This document shows, in pieces, positions 36,958 through 46,297 of a stretch of DNA of 64,000 bases. The translations under genes were made by a program, and so were the position numbers. The notes under the pieces are model-generated. The model was not told the origin of the DNA and made no database searches. It saw nothing but the letters and a program-made list of their open reading frames with translations. The first letter of the stretch is position 1. Every line of letters starts with the position of its first letter. The stretch spans positions 489,849 through 553,848 of the forward strand of contig JANQSI010000009.1 in NCBI GenBank assembly GCA_028284125.1, in the 5' to 3' direction. The DNA is from Cyclobacteriaceae bacterium. GTDB taxonomy: Bacteria; Bacteroidota; Bacteroidia; Cytophagales; Cyclobacteriaceae.

Positions 36958-37434
36958 TTCTCTGACTTCTTTAACTCCTGAAACATGCGTGGTGATCGCT
37001 TGCCACTTGCCATTTTCTTTCACAAACACATCACTGGCTTTATAGGTTTGTGAGTAAGCACCTTCTATATCTTTTCCTGTGATTGTACCTATTCCAAAGA
37101 CCGTTGCAGTACCATTTTCGTAAACCTCAAGTTTTAAAATTTCAAATGTGAAAGTCTCGTAACTAGGACCATATTTCGACACGTAATCCATTTCGTCCTT
37201 TTTCGAATAGACCTCTCCCCCATCATCAACTAACTGGTAGGTATTATGTAAAATTTGATCCAACAAAACTGTATCTTGGTCTTCGTAAGCTTTTGCAAAG
37301 GATACAATTTTCAAATTCTTCACCGTTTCGTAATCTTCATCACTAATAGCAACAGTCTGTTGTTGAGCGGGCGTTTGGGCACTACAAGCCACAAAAAGGG
37401 CCAAAATCACAGGGACACAAAAAGTCTTCATCAT
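36955..37434 (-). CDS. Secreted NTF2-like (DUF4440/SnoaL type) lipoprotein
   Basis: 159 aa. A short signal with lipobox FVACS near residue 17 suggests a lipoprotein. The mature part shows an alpha+beta NTF2-like cone pattern: FAKAYEDQDTVLLDQILHNTYQLVDDGGEVYSK, then alternating strands, ending VFVKENGKWQAITTH, which resembles DUF4440/SnoaL-like proteins. Ligand and role are unknown. The start may be either of two adjacent ATGs (37434 or 37431). Confidence 0.75.
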   Translation of the reverse strand: MMKTFCVPVILALFVACSAQTPAQQQTVAISDEDYETVKNLKIVSFAKAYEDQDTVLLDQILHNTYQLVDDGGEVYSKKDEMDYVSKYGPSYETFTFEILKLEVYENGTATVFGIGTITGKDIEGAYSQTYKASDVFVKENGKWQAITTHVSGVKEVRE

Positions 37435-37517
37435 ATGTATTTTTCAGTTAAGCTACAAAAAAGCTGTATTAATCAAATAAGAAAACGGGGTGTTACATAT
37501 TTAGTTAAAATTGAATC

Positions 37518-37916
37518 ATGGAATTAAGTGCGTTGAAAGAAAAAGCCAAGGCTGTAGCAATGAATGCTCATGCTCCCTACAGTTCATTTCGAGTTGGAAG
37601 TGCGATCCTTACCCGATCAGGAAATGTCTATGTTGGTTGCAATGTGGAAAACACCTCCTACGGCCTCACGACTTGCGCAGAAAGGAACGCAATAGCTGGT
37701 GCAGTCGCCAAAGAGGGGAAAGTTGTCATTGAACAGGTTGTAGTTTATACCCCAACGGAAAGGCCAGCTTCACCTTGTGGAATTTGTCGTCAAGTGATAC
37801 ATGAGTTTTGTGAAAGTGATGTCAAAATTCACAGTTACTGTGATTCTGATAAAGTACTTGATACTTCCATAAAAGAATTATTGCCAGAAGCTTTTAACCT
37901 TGATGATTTTGATTGA
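37518..37916 (+). CDS. cdd: Cytidine deaminase
   Basis: 132 aa homotetrameric-type cytidine deaminase of pyrimidine salvage (cytidine to uridine). Zinc ligands and catalytic Glu are in TCAERNAIAG near residue 53 and PCGICRQV near 87; the N-terminal substrate motif AHAPYSSFRVGSA is near 16. Overlapping frames in this region are shadows. It converges with a minus-strand hypothetical gene 9 bp away. Confidence 0.96.
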   Translation: MELSALKEKAKAVAMNAHAPYSSFRVGSAILTRSGNVYVGCNVENTSYGLTTCAERNAIAGAVAKEGKVVIEQVVVYTPTERPASPCGICRQVIHEFCESDVKIHSYCDSDKVLDTSIKELLPEAFNLDDFD

Positions 37917-37925
37917 TTAATAGAA

Positions 37926-38444
37926 TCAGTATTTCCTATTGAGGATTTCAGAATAAATAATGGCCTTACGAGCCTCATTCGAACTTAGTCCATCTCTTAT
38001 TTCATCGGCAAACGTATATTCCTCTTCCTTTTCTTGCTGCTCCTGTCCTCTAAACAAACGCGGTTCGTTGTAATGTTCATCAGGCTCATAGTCAAGCTTA
38101 AAGCCTTCCGCTCTCTTTATTGATTCCTCATAAACTCTTCTACTTTCCTCGTCAGCAAATGCTCTCCGTTCACCTTCCAAACGTCTTTGCTCTGCAGCCT
38201 CGTCTTTCTTTGTTACCTCTTTTTTCTCAACAACCTCTCGCTCACGTCTTGGTTCAGGAGTCTCTTCTGGATCGGCCTCTCCAGTTATTTCCTTTAAAAG
38301 ATCTTCAAATGATTTCGGTTGAGATTGTGGTTCTGGATTGTTTTCAGTTCCCGGTCGTGAAGTAGGAGCCTTCTTCTTTTTTCCTCTTGTCAAAAAGTAG
38401 ATAAGCGCGGCTAAAATGTACCAGACAATTTTATAATCTTCCAT
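37926..38444 (-). CDS. Uncharacterised membrane-anchored, highly charged protein
   Basis: 172 aa that I do not recognise. One N-terminal membrane helix (residues 6-19, VWYILAALIYFLT) is followed by a basic RGKKKK, a Pro-rich linker, then a long Glu/Arg/Lys-rich, probably helical region, and a short conserved-looking end (SSNEARKAIIYSEILNRKY). Helix plus KKKK implies the bulk lies in the cytoplasm. The final segment (dispensing with low complexity) resembles a docking tail seen in similar short Bacteroidota proteins, but no function can be given. Confidence 0.75.
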   Translation of the reverse strand: MEDYKIVWYILAALIYFLTRGKKKKAPTSRPGTENNPEPQSQPKSFEDLLKEITGEADPEETPEPRREREVVEKKEVTKKDEAAEQRRLEGERRAFADEESRRVYEESIKRAEGFKLDYEPDEHYNEPRLFRGQEQQEKEEEYTFADEIRDGLSSNEARKAIIYSEILNRKY

Positions 38445-38620
38445 TCGCTAGCTAAGGTACAAATGGAAAATCTATTCTTCTTTAAAACCCAACAAAAACA
38501 TTGATTACGCTCCTTGGAAGGCAGCCGTTAACCTTTTGTAACCCATTTTGTGTCAATAGACTTCAAACTAGAAAGTAAGTTGTTGTTGAATTAATTGTCA
38601 ACCTCAATAACCATGATGTC

Positions 38621-38914
38621 ATGTTAAAACAAAAAGTCGCATATAAGTACAGGACATGGAAGGATTTGCATTGGAACAAAATTTCAAACGAATCTTTCCA
38701 GGATGCACAATTAGATCTCAAATGCGTTTCTAAAATTCTTAAAAATCTCTACAAGATTCAAAAAAAGGGAATCACTAAATACAATGATTTTATATACTTG
38801 TTAGAAATGTATGTTGAAAATCATTCCTTGCGATTCGAAATGCTGGCAGAGTTAAGAGATCTCTTAAGTAACACTCGGATTGCACACCAGTTTTATAGAG
38901 AAAACACCAAATAG
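38621..38914 (+). CDS. Uncharacterised small basic protein
   Basis: 97 aa, basic, predicted mainly helical, no signal peptide and no recognised motif. The coding case rests on an intact frame in a gap between other genes and on its plausible amino-acid composition. An in-frame ATG 9 bases upstream of the chosen start is not visible, and no strong ribosome site is seen. It may be regulatory or strain-specific. Confidence 0.55.
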   Translation: MLKQKVAYKYRTWKDLHWNKISNESFQDAQLDLKCVSKILKNLYKIQKKGITKYNDFIYLLEMYVENHSLRFEMLAELRDLLSNTRIAHQFYRENTK

Positions 38915-39063
38915 AGCATTCGAATAAAAAAAGGTTGACAACTTTTTGAATGGCTGTTATTCTGTTGATTAACATGTCATTGTGTAAACACTTCTCATTC
39001 ATTCCTTGAATTAAATAGGGCTTATCTCATAGATGTGACTAACTTACAGTCTAATTAAGAACA

Positions 39064-39576
39064 ATGCCTGACTATCCAATCAATCATCATCTCTACACAT
39101 TGCTATGGAATAAGTACCGTCCAGCAATTGTAAAACTCATGGCGGACGCCCTTGAAAAACCGCAAGAGTATAAGTTCCAGCCACATGAATTCAAGGATGT
39201 TAACCCAAAAGAAAAAGGCGGTTATTCTTTCACTATGGAAGTTTATAAAGGAAAGCCTCAAAACAACATTAAAGGTTCAGTGGTAGCCCAAGACCTCCTA
39301 CTTATTCTTCAAAAGTCTCCCCGCGCCCTGGAGTTGTTCAATACAGCGAAGTTTGAATTTGTACTGGACAAACAGTTTGTGCTATCAGTCAGTCAGGAAC
39401 CTGTAGCTGAAGAAATCGAAGAAGAAGCTCCTATCGCACAACAAGAAGAGGCTGAAGTGACAGAAGACGTTGCTGAATCAGAAACTACTGAATCTACAGG
39501 TCAAGAAGAAGCTGCAGAAGAAAATTCCGAAGAACCTACTGTAGAAGAAGAGGAAACGGAAGAAAAAGAAGGCTAG
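39064..39576 (+). CDS. Uncharacterised protein with acidic tail
   Basis: 170 aa. Residues 1-115 form a compact domain that I do not recognise (starting MPDYPINHHLYTLLWNKYRP, with a hydrophobic helix at SVVAQDLLLILQ). Residues 116-170 are almost entirely Glu, Thr, Ser, Ala and Val, a disordered acidic tail. It has no signal peptide, so it is probably cytoplasmic. It ends 39 bp before the isoaspartyl peptidase gene, but a -7 box (39592-39599) in that gap suggests separate transcription. Confidence 0.75.
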   Translation: MPDYPINHHLYTLLWNKYRPAIVKLMADALEKPQEYKFQPHEFKDVNPKEKGGYSFTMEVYKGKPQNNIKGSVVAQDLLLILQKSPRALELFNTAKFEFVLDKQFVLSVSQEPVAEEIEEEAPIAQQEEAEVTEDVAESETTESTGQEEAAEENSEEPTVEEEETEEKEG

Positions 39577-39591
39577 AACAATCTGGTATTC

Positions 39592-39599
39592 TAATTTTG
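39592..39599 (+). promoter_or_regulatory. -7 promoter box of the isoaspartyl peptidase gene
   Basis: TAATTTTG matches TAnnTTTG exactly and lies 16 bp before the ATG at 39616. No TTG is visible at the proper -33 distance, so confidence is moderate. Confidence 0.45.
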
Positions 39600-39615
39600 T
39601 CTTTTCTCTTCGAAA

Positions 39616-40545
39616 ATGTCAAACATCTCAATTGCAATTCATGGCGGAGCTGGTACGATACTTCCAGACTCTCTTACTCCCGAACTTGAACGTTCGTACA
39701 AAGCTGGCCTTCAAGAAGCACTCGATGCTGGTTATGAAGCTTTAGAAAAAGGATCAAGTGCCATTGAGGCAGTGGAAGCTTCTGTGGTCTCCTTAGAAAA
39801 CTGCCACTTGTTTAACGCTGGCAAAGGTTCTGTTTTTACCTCCGAAGGGACGCACGAAATGGATGCCTCTATCATGAGCGGTGAAGATTTGAGTGCTGGA
39901 GCTGTTTCATCCGTTATTGGAGTTAAAAACCCAATTAAACTTTCAAGGCTAGTAATGGAACAATCCAATCATGTTTTCCTGACTGGAAAAGGCGCCGAAG
40001 ATTTTGCACGAGAAATGGGATGTGACTTTGAAAGCAAAGACTACTTCTTTGACGAACTCAGACACAAGCAATGGCTTTCTGTGAGAGGAACAGATAAAAC
40101 GCAACTGGACCATACATCTTTAAAGGACGAGAAATTCGGAACTGTTGGTGCTGTGGCGCTTGACCAATACGGAAATATTGCAGCAGCTACGTCCACAGGA
40201 GGAATGACGAACAAAAAATATGGAAGAGTTGGTGACAGCCCTATGATTGGAGCTGGCAATTATGCTAACAACAAGACCTGTGCCATCTCTTGCACAGGAA
40301 GCGGAGAATTTTTCATTCGAGCCGTAGCAGCTTATGATGTCTCTTCATTGGTTGAACATAAAAACATGTCTCTGCATGAGGCATGCAAAGAAGTTGTTCA
40401 TCACAGATTGAAGAAAATCAACGGAGATGGAGGCTTGATAGCAGTTGACACCCGCGGCAACATTTGTCTAGAATTCAATACAGAAGGTATGTACCGAGGA
40501 CAAAGAAATGCTGCTGGACTAAATGAAGTAGCGATTTTCTCCTAA
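39616..40545 (+). CDS. iaaA: Isoaspartyl peptidase / plant-type L-asparaginase
   Basis: 309 aa, Ntn-hydrolase of the plant-type asparaginase family. The N-terminal AIHGGAG motif is present. Autocleavage is expected before the Thr of KFGTVGAVA near residue 176, and the beta-subunit motif TSTGGMTNKKYGRVGDSPMIGAG follows within the usual distance (residues about 193-215). Such enzymes hydrolyse beta-aspartyl dipeptides, and beta-Asp-Arg is the product of cyanophycinase. That enzyme is encoded in the next, convergent gene, and cyanophycin synthetase after that, so degradation of cyanophycin dipeptides is the likely role here. Confidence 0.93.
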   Translation: MSNISIAIHGGAGTILPDSLTPELERSYKAGLQEALDAGYEALEKGSSAIEAVEASVVSLENCHLFNAGKGSVFTSEGTHEMDASIMSGEDLSAGAVSSVIGVKNPIKLSRLVMEQSNHVFLTGKGAEDFAREMGCDFESKDYFFDELRHKQWLSVRGTDKTQLDHTSLKDEKFGTVGAVALDQYGNIAAATSTGGMTNKKYGRVGDSPMIGAGNYANNKTCAISCTGSGEFFIRAVAAYDVSSLVEHKNMSLHEACKEVVHHRLKKINGDGGLIAVDTRGNICLEFNTEGMYRGQRNAAGLNEVAIFS

Positions 40546-40546
40546 G

Positions 40547-41401
40547 CTATACAAAAGCTTCATGGATTGGCAAAATGGAAATTGTACGTTCATTCATTGT
40601 GAATTGATCTCCATTGGCCAAAATATGTGTCGTCAAATTTGAAAGAGACATTGGTGTTCCTTCCTCCAATTGTTCGTGGGCGTTATGAGTGAGCGAACTT
40701 GCATCCATCACAATCACCATCCCAGACCCTATCACTTTAAATTCATTACAATTTTTGATGATTAGTCCAGTATCTTCTGCTAGCCCAATCCCAACCAAAT
40801 CCGGAAATACTGCTACTGCTTCCGCCAATCTCCCAAATCTTCCTCTACGAATGAAATGAGTATCTATGATCAATTCCGGAACAAGGCTTAATCCTTTACT
40901 AAGCTTAACTGCTCCTTTTAACATTGCCTCGGTACTACTACCCCCAGCAATCATTTCGTTAGCCATCGCCATTGCCCCTGCACTCGTTCCGGCAATTACG
41001 AAATCCTCGTTGATAAACTTTTCTGAAAGCAATTGATGAAGCTTGGTATCCCCAATGATTGAACTGATTCTTGACTGATCTCCACCTGAGAACATAACAC
41101 AGTCGGCATTTGAAAAATCCTGCAATAAATCTTGCGAATCACACTGTTTAGGTTCTCTGATGTCTACTACTGATACATTATTACATCCCAACTTATTAAA
41201 TGCACTCAGATAATTCTTGCCAACTTTTTTAGGAATGCTGGAGGCTGTTGGGATCACCAGAATCTTCGCGTCTGTGCCTCCACTATGTCGAACTACGTGA
41301 GCTAAAATGCCCTCCTCAATAAAATCCAGTCCTGTATATTCGTTCGTTCCTTTGTCTTCATTTCCACCAATTGGTATCAATGTTCCTTTCACCTGCTTCA
41401 T
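40547..41401 (-). CDS. cphB: Cyanophycinase
   Basis: 284 aa, serine exopeptidase of the S51 family that cuts cyanophycin into beta-Asp-Arg dipeptides. The nucleophile motif is AGTSAGAMAMANEM near residue 137, and FSGGDQSRI near 100 and IIDTHFIRRGRFGRL near 180 (His-containing) are characteristic. No signal peptide is visible, consistent with intracellular granule turnover. It is divergent from cphA, with 106 bp between start codons. A ribosome site AAGGAG lies about 14 bp before the start. Confidence 0.94.
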   Translation of the reverse strand: MKQVKGTLIPIGGNEDKGTNEYTGLDFIEEGILAHVVRHSGGTDAKILVIPTASSIPKKVGKNYLSAFNKLGCNNVSVVDIREPKQCDSQDLLQDFSNADCVMFSGGDQSRISSIIGDTKLHQLLSEKFINEDFVIAGTSAGAMAMANEMIAGGSSTEAMLKGAVKLSKGLSLVPELIIDTHFIRRGRFGRLAEAVAVFPDLVGIGLAEDTGLIIKNCNEFKVIGSGMVIVMDASSLTHNAHEQLEEGTPMSLSNLTTHILANGDQFTMNERTISILPIHEAFV

Positions 41402-41507
41402 TCGTCGTATTTAATCTCCTTGATTTTGGATTTGCAAAAATGGCTATAAAATCTCGTTAACGGTATATATTTATCAAATCAACTTTTAACTCTTTTAATT
41501 TATACCT

Positions 41508-44138
41508 ATGGTCATTAGAGAAATCCGAGCACTTAGAGGTCCCAATTACTGGTCGATAAGAAGGCATAAACTGATTGTAATGGTTCTGGATCTTGAAGAA
41601 CTGGAACACAAACCCACCAACAAGATCAAGGGATTTCTCGGAAGACTCAAGAAAACGTTTCCTACCATGTATTCGCACAGATGTTCCGTTGGTGAGCCAG
41701 GAGGTTTTTTTCAACGAGTAAAGGAAGGCACGTGGATGGGGCATGTAATTGAACACATTGCTTTAGAGTTGCAAACATTGGCAGGAATGGATGTGGGGTT
41801 TGGTAGAACTCGAGGGTACGGAGAAGAAGGCGTTTACAATGTGGTGTTTGCTTACATGGAGGAAGAAGTTGGAAAGTATACAGCAAAAGCCTCGGTGAGA
41901 ATTGCTGAAGCGTTGATCGAAGGAAAAGTATATGATCTAACAGATGACATCCAGGAAATGCGCGAAATCAGAGAGCGTGTGCGGCTGGGGCCAAGCACAG
42001 GATCGATCATCGAAGAAGCAGAGAGTCGCGGAATTCCATGGATCAGGCTGAATAAGTATTCTCTATGTCAACTTGGCTATGGAGTGAACCAACGAAAAGT
42101 TCAGGCTACAGTCGCTAGCACTACAAGTAATATTGGTGTGGAGATTGCCTGTGACAAAGAAGACACTAAGTACCTGTTGGAGCAGGCGGAAGTTCCCGTC
42201 CCTCGCGGAGAAATTATCAGAACAGAAAGAGGTCTCAAAGATGCCGTCAGGTATGTCGGCTATCCGTTGGTTGTTAAGCCAATTAGTGGTAATCATGGAC
42301 GGGGAATTACCACAAACCTTCAAACATGGGACGAAACCCTAGTTGCATTTCGAGCGGCGAAGGAAGTTTCAAATTCTGTGATCGTAGAAAAATACATCAC
42401 AGGAGAAGACTATCGATTATTGGTTATCGACGGGAAACTTGTCGCAGGAGCGAAACGTACCCCAGCTCATGTAGTTGGAAATGGTAAATCAACCATACAG
42501 GAATTGATTGATAAAGTCAACCAAGACCCAAGAAGAGGTTATGGTCATGAAAAAGTACTAACAAGGATTGAAGTCAACGATCTGACTAAAAGCATTTTAA
42601 AGGAGCGTAAGAAAACATTAAGATCTGTACTTAAAAAAGGCGAAGTTTTCAACTTAAAGGATACTGCCAACCTAAGTACCGGTGGGACTGCAGAAGATGT
42701 AACGGATATTATCCACCCATATAACATCTTCATGGCAGAACGGATCGCTAAAATTGTTGATCTTGACATTTGTGGCATTGACATAATGACCACCGACATT
42801 GGCCAACCACTTCCGGATACGGGAGGAGCTGTTCTTGAAGTAAATGCCGGCCCAGGTTTCAGAATGCACCTCGCCCCTACTGAGGGCTTACCAAGAAATG
42901 TGGCCGGAAATGTTATGGACATGCTATACCCACCAGGATCGAATTGTAGAATTCCAATTGTTGCTGTGACAGGAACAAACGGTAAGACAACCACTACCCG
43001 ACTGATCGCTCACATGGCACGAATGAAAGGCTATAAGGTCGGTTATACAACCACGGATGGAGTTTATATTCAAAACAGGTTACTTATGACCGGAGATTGT
43101 ACTGGTCCCGCAAGTGCGGAGTTCGTTTTGAAAGATCCTACCGTCGATTTTGCGGTCCTGGAATCTGCTCGAGGCGGACTGTTAAGAGCCGGACTCGGTT
43201 TTAAAAACTGCGATATAGGTATCGTTACCAATGTAGCCGGAGACCATCTCGGATTAAAGGGCATTCATACGATTGAACAGCTCGCCAGGGTAAAAGGTGT
43301 AATACCTGAAACTGTATTGCCCGATGGATATGCAATACTCAATGCAGATGATGATCTGGTTTACGAAATGAGAAAAAATGTCGAGTGTAATGTTGCACTC
43401 TTCACTCTGGACGAAAACAACAAACGAATTGTACGTCACGCAAAATCAGGTGGTCTTTGGTCTGTATATGAGAACGGATACATCACCATTTGCAAAGGAG
43501 AATGGAAGATGCGAGTAACAAAGGCGATCAATGTACCATTGACTTTTGATGGAAAAGCAACCTTCATGATTCAAAATGTGCTCCCAGCTGTTTTATCAGG
43601 ATACATTAGAGGCTTTTCTATTGAAGACATCAAGACATCTATTGAGTCGTTCATTCCGTCCCCTGCTCAGACTCCAGGACGATTGAACATGTTCCGATTC
43701 CAAAACTTCAACGTATTACTTGATTATGCACACAATCCAGCCGGATTGACTGCATTGCAAAATATGGTTGCCAAAATGGATGGTTCTCCTAAGGTTGGAA
43801 TGATTGCGGGAATTGGAGATAGAAGAGCAGAGGACAACCATCGAGTTGGGCAAATTGCCGCAGAAACATTTGATGAGATTATTATCAGACAGGATAAGCA
43901 TTTAAGAGGGAAAACCGAGAAAGAATTGATTGAGATGATCCATAATGGAATCAGGAGCATTGATCCTGAAAAACCGGTCACGATTATTCCATCGGAAGAA
44001 GAAGCCATTACGCATGCAATCACAAAAGCTAAAAAAGGCTCATTACTTGTGTTCTGTAGTGATGTAGTTCCTGATGCGTTGAATTTGGTAATGAGTTTCA
44101 AAGAAAAAGAAGCTAAGAAGCTTTACGACGTAGGTTAG
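41508..44138 (+). CDS. cphA: Cyanophycin synthetase
   Basis: 876 aa, the standard length. CphA alternately adds Asp to the backbone and Arg to the side chain of the storage polymer multi-L-arginyl-poly-L-aspartate. The N-terminal domain contains GGFFQRVKEGTWMGHVIEHI near residues 65-85. The ATP-grasp domain (about 215-470) has KPISGNHGRGITTNLQ and EVNAGPGFRMH. The C-terminal Mur-ligase-like domain has the P-loop VTGTNGKTTTTRL near 486 and later LDYAHNPAG and GDRRAEDN, as in MurE-type ligases. Together with cphB and iaaA, it gives a complete make-and-break set. Confidence 0.96.
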   Translation: MVIREIRALRGPNYWSIRRHKLIVMVLDLEELEHKPTNKIKGFLGRLKKTFPTMYSHRCSVGEPGGFFQRVKEGTWMGHVIEHIALELQTLAGMDVGFGRTRGYGEEGVYNVVFAYMEEEVGKYTAKASVRIAEALIEGKVYDLTDDIQEMREIRERVRLGPSTGSIIEEAESRGIPWIRLNKYSLCQLGYGVNQRKVQATVASTTSNIGVEIACDKEDTKYLLEQAEVPVPRGEIIRTERGLKDAVRYVGYPLVVKPISGNHGRGITTNLQTWDETLVAFRAAKEVSNSVIVEKYITGEDYRLLVIDGKLVAGAKRTPAHVVGNGKSTIQELIDKVNQDPRRGYGHEKVLTRIEVNDLTKSILKERKKTLRSVLKKGEVFNLKDTANLSTGGTAEDVTDIIHPYNIFMAERIAKIVDLDICGIDIMTTDIGQPLPDTGGAVLEVNAGPGFRMHLAPTEGLPRNVAGNVMDMLYPPGSNCRIPIVAVTGTNGKTTTTRLIAHMARMKGYKVGYTTTDGVYIQNRLLMTGDCTGPASAEFVLKDPTVDFAVLESARGGLLRAGLGFKNCDIGIVTNVAGDHLGLKGIHTIEQLARVKGVIPETVLPDGYAILNADDDLVYEMRKNVECNVALFTLDENNKRIVRHAKSGGLWSVYENGYITICKGEWKMRVTKAINVPLTFDGKATFMIQNVLPAVLSGYIRGFSIEDIKTSIESFIPSPAQTPGRLNMFRFQNFNVLLDYAHNPAGLTALQNMVAKMDGSPKVGMIAGIGDRRAEDNHRVGQIAAETFDEIIIRQDKHLRGKTEKELIEMIHNGIRSIDPEKPVTIIPSEEEAITHAITKAKKGSLLVFCSDVVPDALNLVMSFKEKEAKKLYDVG

Positions 44139-44145
44139 TTGCTCA

Positions 44146-44174
44146 GAAAAAATAAAGACTCACCTCACGGTGAG
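44146..44174 (-). terminator. Terminator after the secreted hypothetical gene
   Basis: CTCACC (44159-44164) and GGTGAG (44169-44174) pair around TCAC. On the minus strand the hairpin is followed by TCTTTATTTTTT, giving a terminator for the gene at 44201-45025. Confidence 0.75.
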
Positions 44175-44200
44175 CCTTCAATTACCCAGAACAACAAAAT

Positions 44201-45025
44201 CTATTTTCTTTTATCACTTGTTGTATCTATAACTGCATTTGCAGGTTTTTTCAATCGTTCTTCATCAAATGGAATATCAAGACTGTAGTTGATAACTGCA
44301 TGATGACCATACGTCTGGCTCTGGTCAAGATTGGAAGTTTGCATCAGGCTTGGATAAACTAATCCGTCAATTGTAACAAAGGATTTATTCACTCTGAACA
44401 TGGGACCAAAGAGGTCCTTATCCGGCGGAAACTTGAATAAATCAAGCATGTACCCATAACCAATCGTGTACTCATAACCTACAAGCAAATACGTCTCTGA
44501 ATCAATGTAAAGTTTGTAGGTGTCCTTCATTGTTTTTCCAACAGCAGGCTTTTCCTTAAATGTCATGTCAACCACATACACTTCATTCTCGAAGGCATTA
44601 TGCTTGATCTTCTCAGCATCACTCAAATTCACATTCTTGTCTTGAGTAAGCCATGGCAGATTCAGAAAATAGTAAAAGAAGAGCGCCTCAAATTTTGGAG
44701 GGTTTCCAATTTTCCAGTCAGCTCCCCATGACATTTCACCATCATAGGCCATCGTCATTTGATGGCTCGGCCAATCCATATAGACACGTCTTGTTTTTGA
44801 ATCGACAGTAGCGCTGCTGATCCAAAATGGTGTGCCTGGCAAGGATTCACTAAACATGATGTTATCATAGCTAAAGGTCTCCATCTTTTTCCAATTGCTA
44901 TATCCGCCATGTGCATCCATCATTTTATTAATGATTTCTTTAGACGCTATCGTACGTTTTTCGGGATCGTTCGCCATGCCAATCGAGACTGAAAGGCAAA
45001 GCGTAAGTGTTAAAATGTTTTTCAT
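44201..45025 (-). CDS. Uncharacterised secreted protein, LolA-like fold possible
   Basis: 274 aa with a signal peptide ending SIGMAN. The mature protein begins KEIINKMMDAHGGYSNWKK, a pattern common at the start of Bacteroidota lipoprotein-sorting-like (LolA/VioE-like fold) and related periplasmic proteins. Further segments (SKTRRVYMDW, DTYKLYIDSETYLLVGYEY, VDGLVYPSLMQ-like strands) suggest a half-barrel that could bind a lipid or other hydrophobic ligand. This is a fold-level guess; no function is claimed. It is followed by its own terminator. Confidence 0.75.
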   Translation of the reverse strand: MKNILTLTLCLSVSIGMANDPEKRTIASKEIINKMMDAHGGYSNWKKMETFSYDNIMFSESLPGTPFWISSATVDSKTRRVYMDWPSHQMTMAYDGEMSWGADWKIGNPPKFEALFFYYFLNLPWLTQDKNVNLSDAEKIKHNAFENEVYVVDMTFKEKPAVGKTMKDTYKLYIDSETYLLVGYEYTIGYGYMLDLFKFPPDKDLFGPMFRVNKSFVTIDGLVYPSLMQTSNLDQSQTYGHHAVINYSLDIPFDEERLKKPANAVIDTTSDKRK

Positions 45026-45214
45026 TATGATTTTGTTTGTTCCGGATCATTCCTACGCCCATGGCTTCTACTTCATCATAATCTTGATGTACAAGGTAAT
45101 ATTCGTTTCGAACAGCAATAAGGCTGAATTAGCATTGTTGCGAATGACAAAATCAGATGGGGATAACAAATACAGCGCTTATGACAATACTTGACGAAGC
45201 TTATCTTTGAAGCC

Positions 45215-46297
45215 ATGCCGCTTCTGGTAGCTAAACCTCTTTCATTCAAGCCCAAGTACATTATCATAACTGTTTTTGGAATTGGTTCTATGGTTTTTTT
45301 CCAGTCCAGTTCCTTAGATACCAACAGCAGTTTGAACATCAATGTCTACCACGTGATCTTCATGTTTCTGTACTACTCGACCTGGATATTTTTGATCAAG
45401 TATGTGAATGGAGCGGCTAGTGCTCTACCAAGTCTCAGGGAAGTATCCGGACATCAGATTTTTATGTTTGCTGTTTCTGGTCTCCTGATTGTTCTTTTAC
45501 ATTTCGCAATAAGCAATGCAATATATCATCCTATTCGAAGCATTTTATTAGGCAGATGGGAATCCCCTTGGGCAGAGTGGGCATCCATTTTTCCAAGAGC
45601 CTCGCTAAGCAGAGTAATTGATTTCATGGTTATCGCTAGCGTTCTAAAGGTGATATCCATCAACAAAATGCTGAACGAAAAAAATCTGAAGCTTATCAAC
45701 CTCGAATCTCAATTGAATCAGACACAATTAGCAGCACTTAAAGCTCAGTTGAATCCTCATTTTTTGTTTAACTCACTACATGCAGTGAGCACACTGATAG
45801 GGTACGACGATGATAAGGCGAGAAATATGACAATCAAAATCAGTGGGTTGCTTAGAAAAATGCTTGAAAATTCTGACAAGCATACTCACACATTAAGAGA
45901 AGAGCTCGACTATATCAAGGATTACCTGGAAATAGAGCAAGAGCGCTTTTATGACCGACTTGAGATTGATTTCAATTTGGAGGAATCCTCTTTGGCCGCA
46001 GAAGTACCCAACTTGATTCTCCAGCCAATCGTGGAAAATGCTTTTAAGCATGGGATTTCTCGACTTGAGGGAAAGGGATACATCAAAATTGATTCGAAAA
46101 TGTCTCCTGACCATCAACTTCTTTGCATAATGGTTGAGAACACGAGTCCTGGAAATAGCGCTGAAACATCACTCGGAGTTGGATTAGAAAATGTTAAAAA
46201 ACGGCTGTTTCAACATTATGGTACAGAAGCAGAACTGGTGGTGACACCAACAAAAACCACCTACAAAACAGAACTTAACATACCACAAAAAGCATGA
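45215..46297 (+). CDS. LytS-type sensor histidine kinase
   Basis: About 360 aa from the ATG at 45215; an in-frame TTG at 45191 is less likely. Four N-terminal membrane helices (about residues 12-145) form the sensor; there is no large extracellular domain. A His_kinase domain follows, with the phosphoacceptor box LKAQLNPHFLFNSLHA near 181 and the N box NLILQPIVENAFKHG near 265, then GVGLENVKKRL near 320. The stop overlaps the start of the response regulator gene (ATGA), typical of coupled two-component pairs. Confidence 0.92.
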   Translation: MPLLVAKPLSFKPKYIIITVFGIGSMVFFQSSSLDTNSSLNINVYHVIFMFLYYSTWIFLIKYVNGAASALPSLREVSGHQIFMFAVSGLLIVLLHFAISNAIYHPIRSILLGRWESPWAEWASIFPRASLSRVIDFMVIASVLKVISINKMLNEKNLKLINLESQLNQTQLAALKAQLNPHFLFNSLHAVSTLIGYDDDKARNMTIKISGLLRKMLENSDKHTHTLREELDYIKDYLEIEQERFYDRLEIDFNLEESSLAAEVPNLILQPIVENAFKHGISRLEGKGYIKIDSKMSPDHQLLCIMVENTSPGNSAETSLGVGLENVKKRLFQHYGTEAELVVTPTKTTYKTELNIPQKA

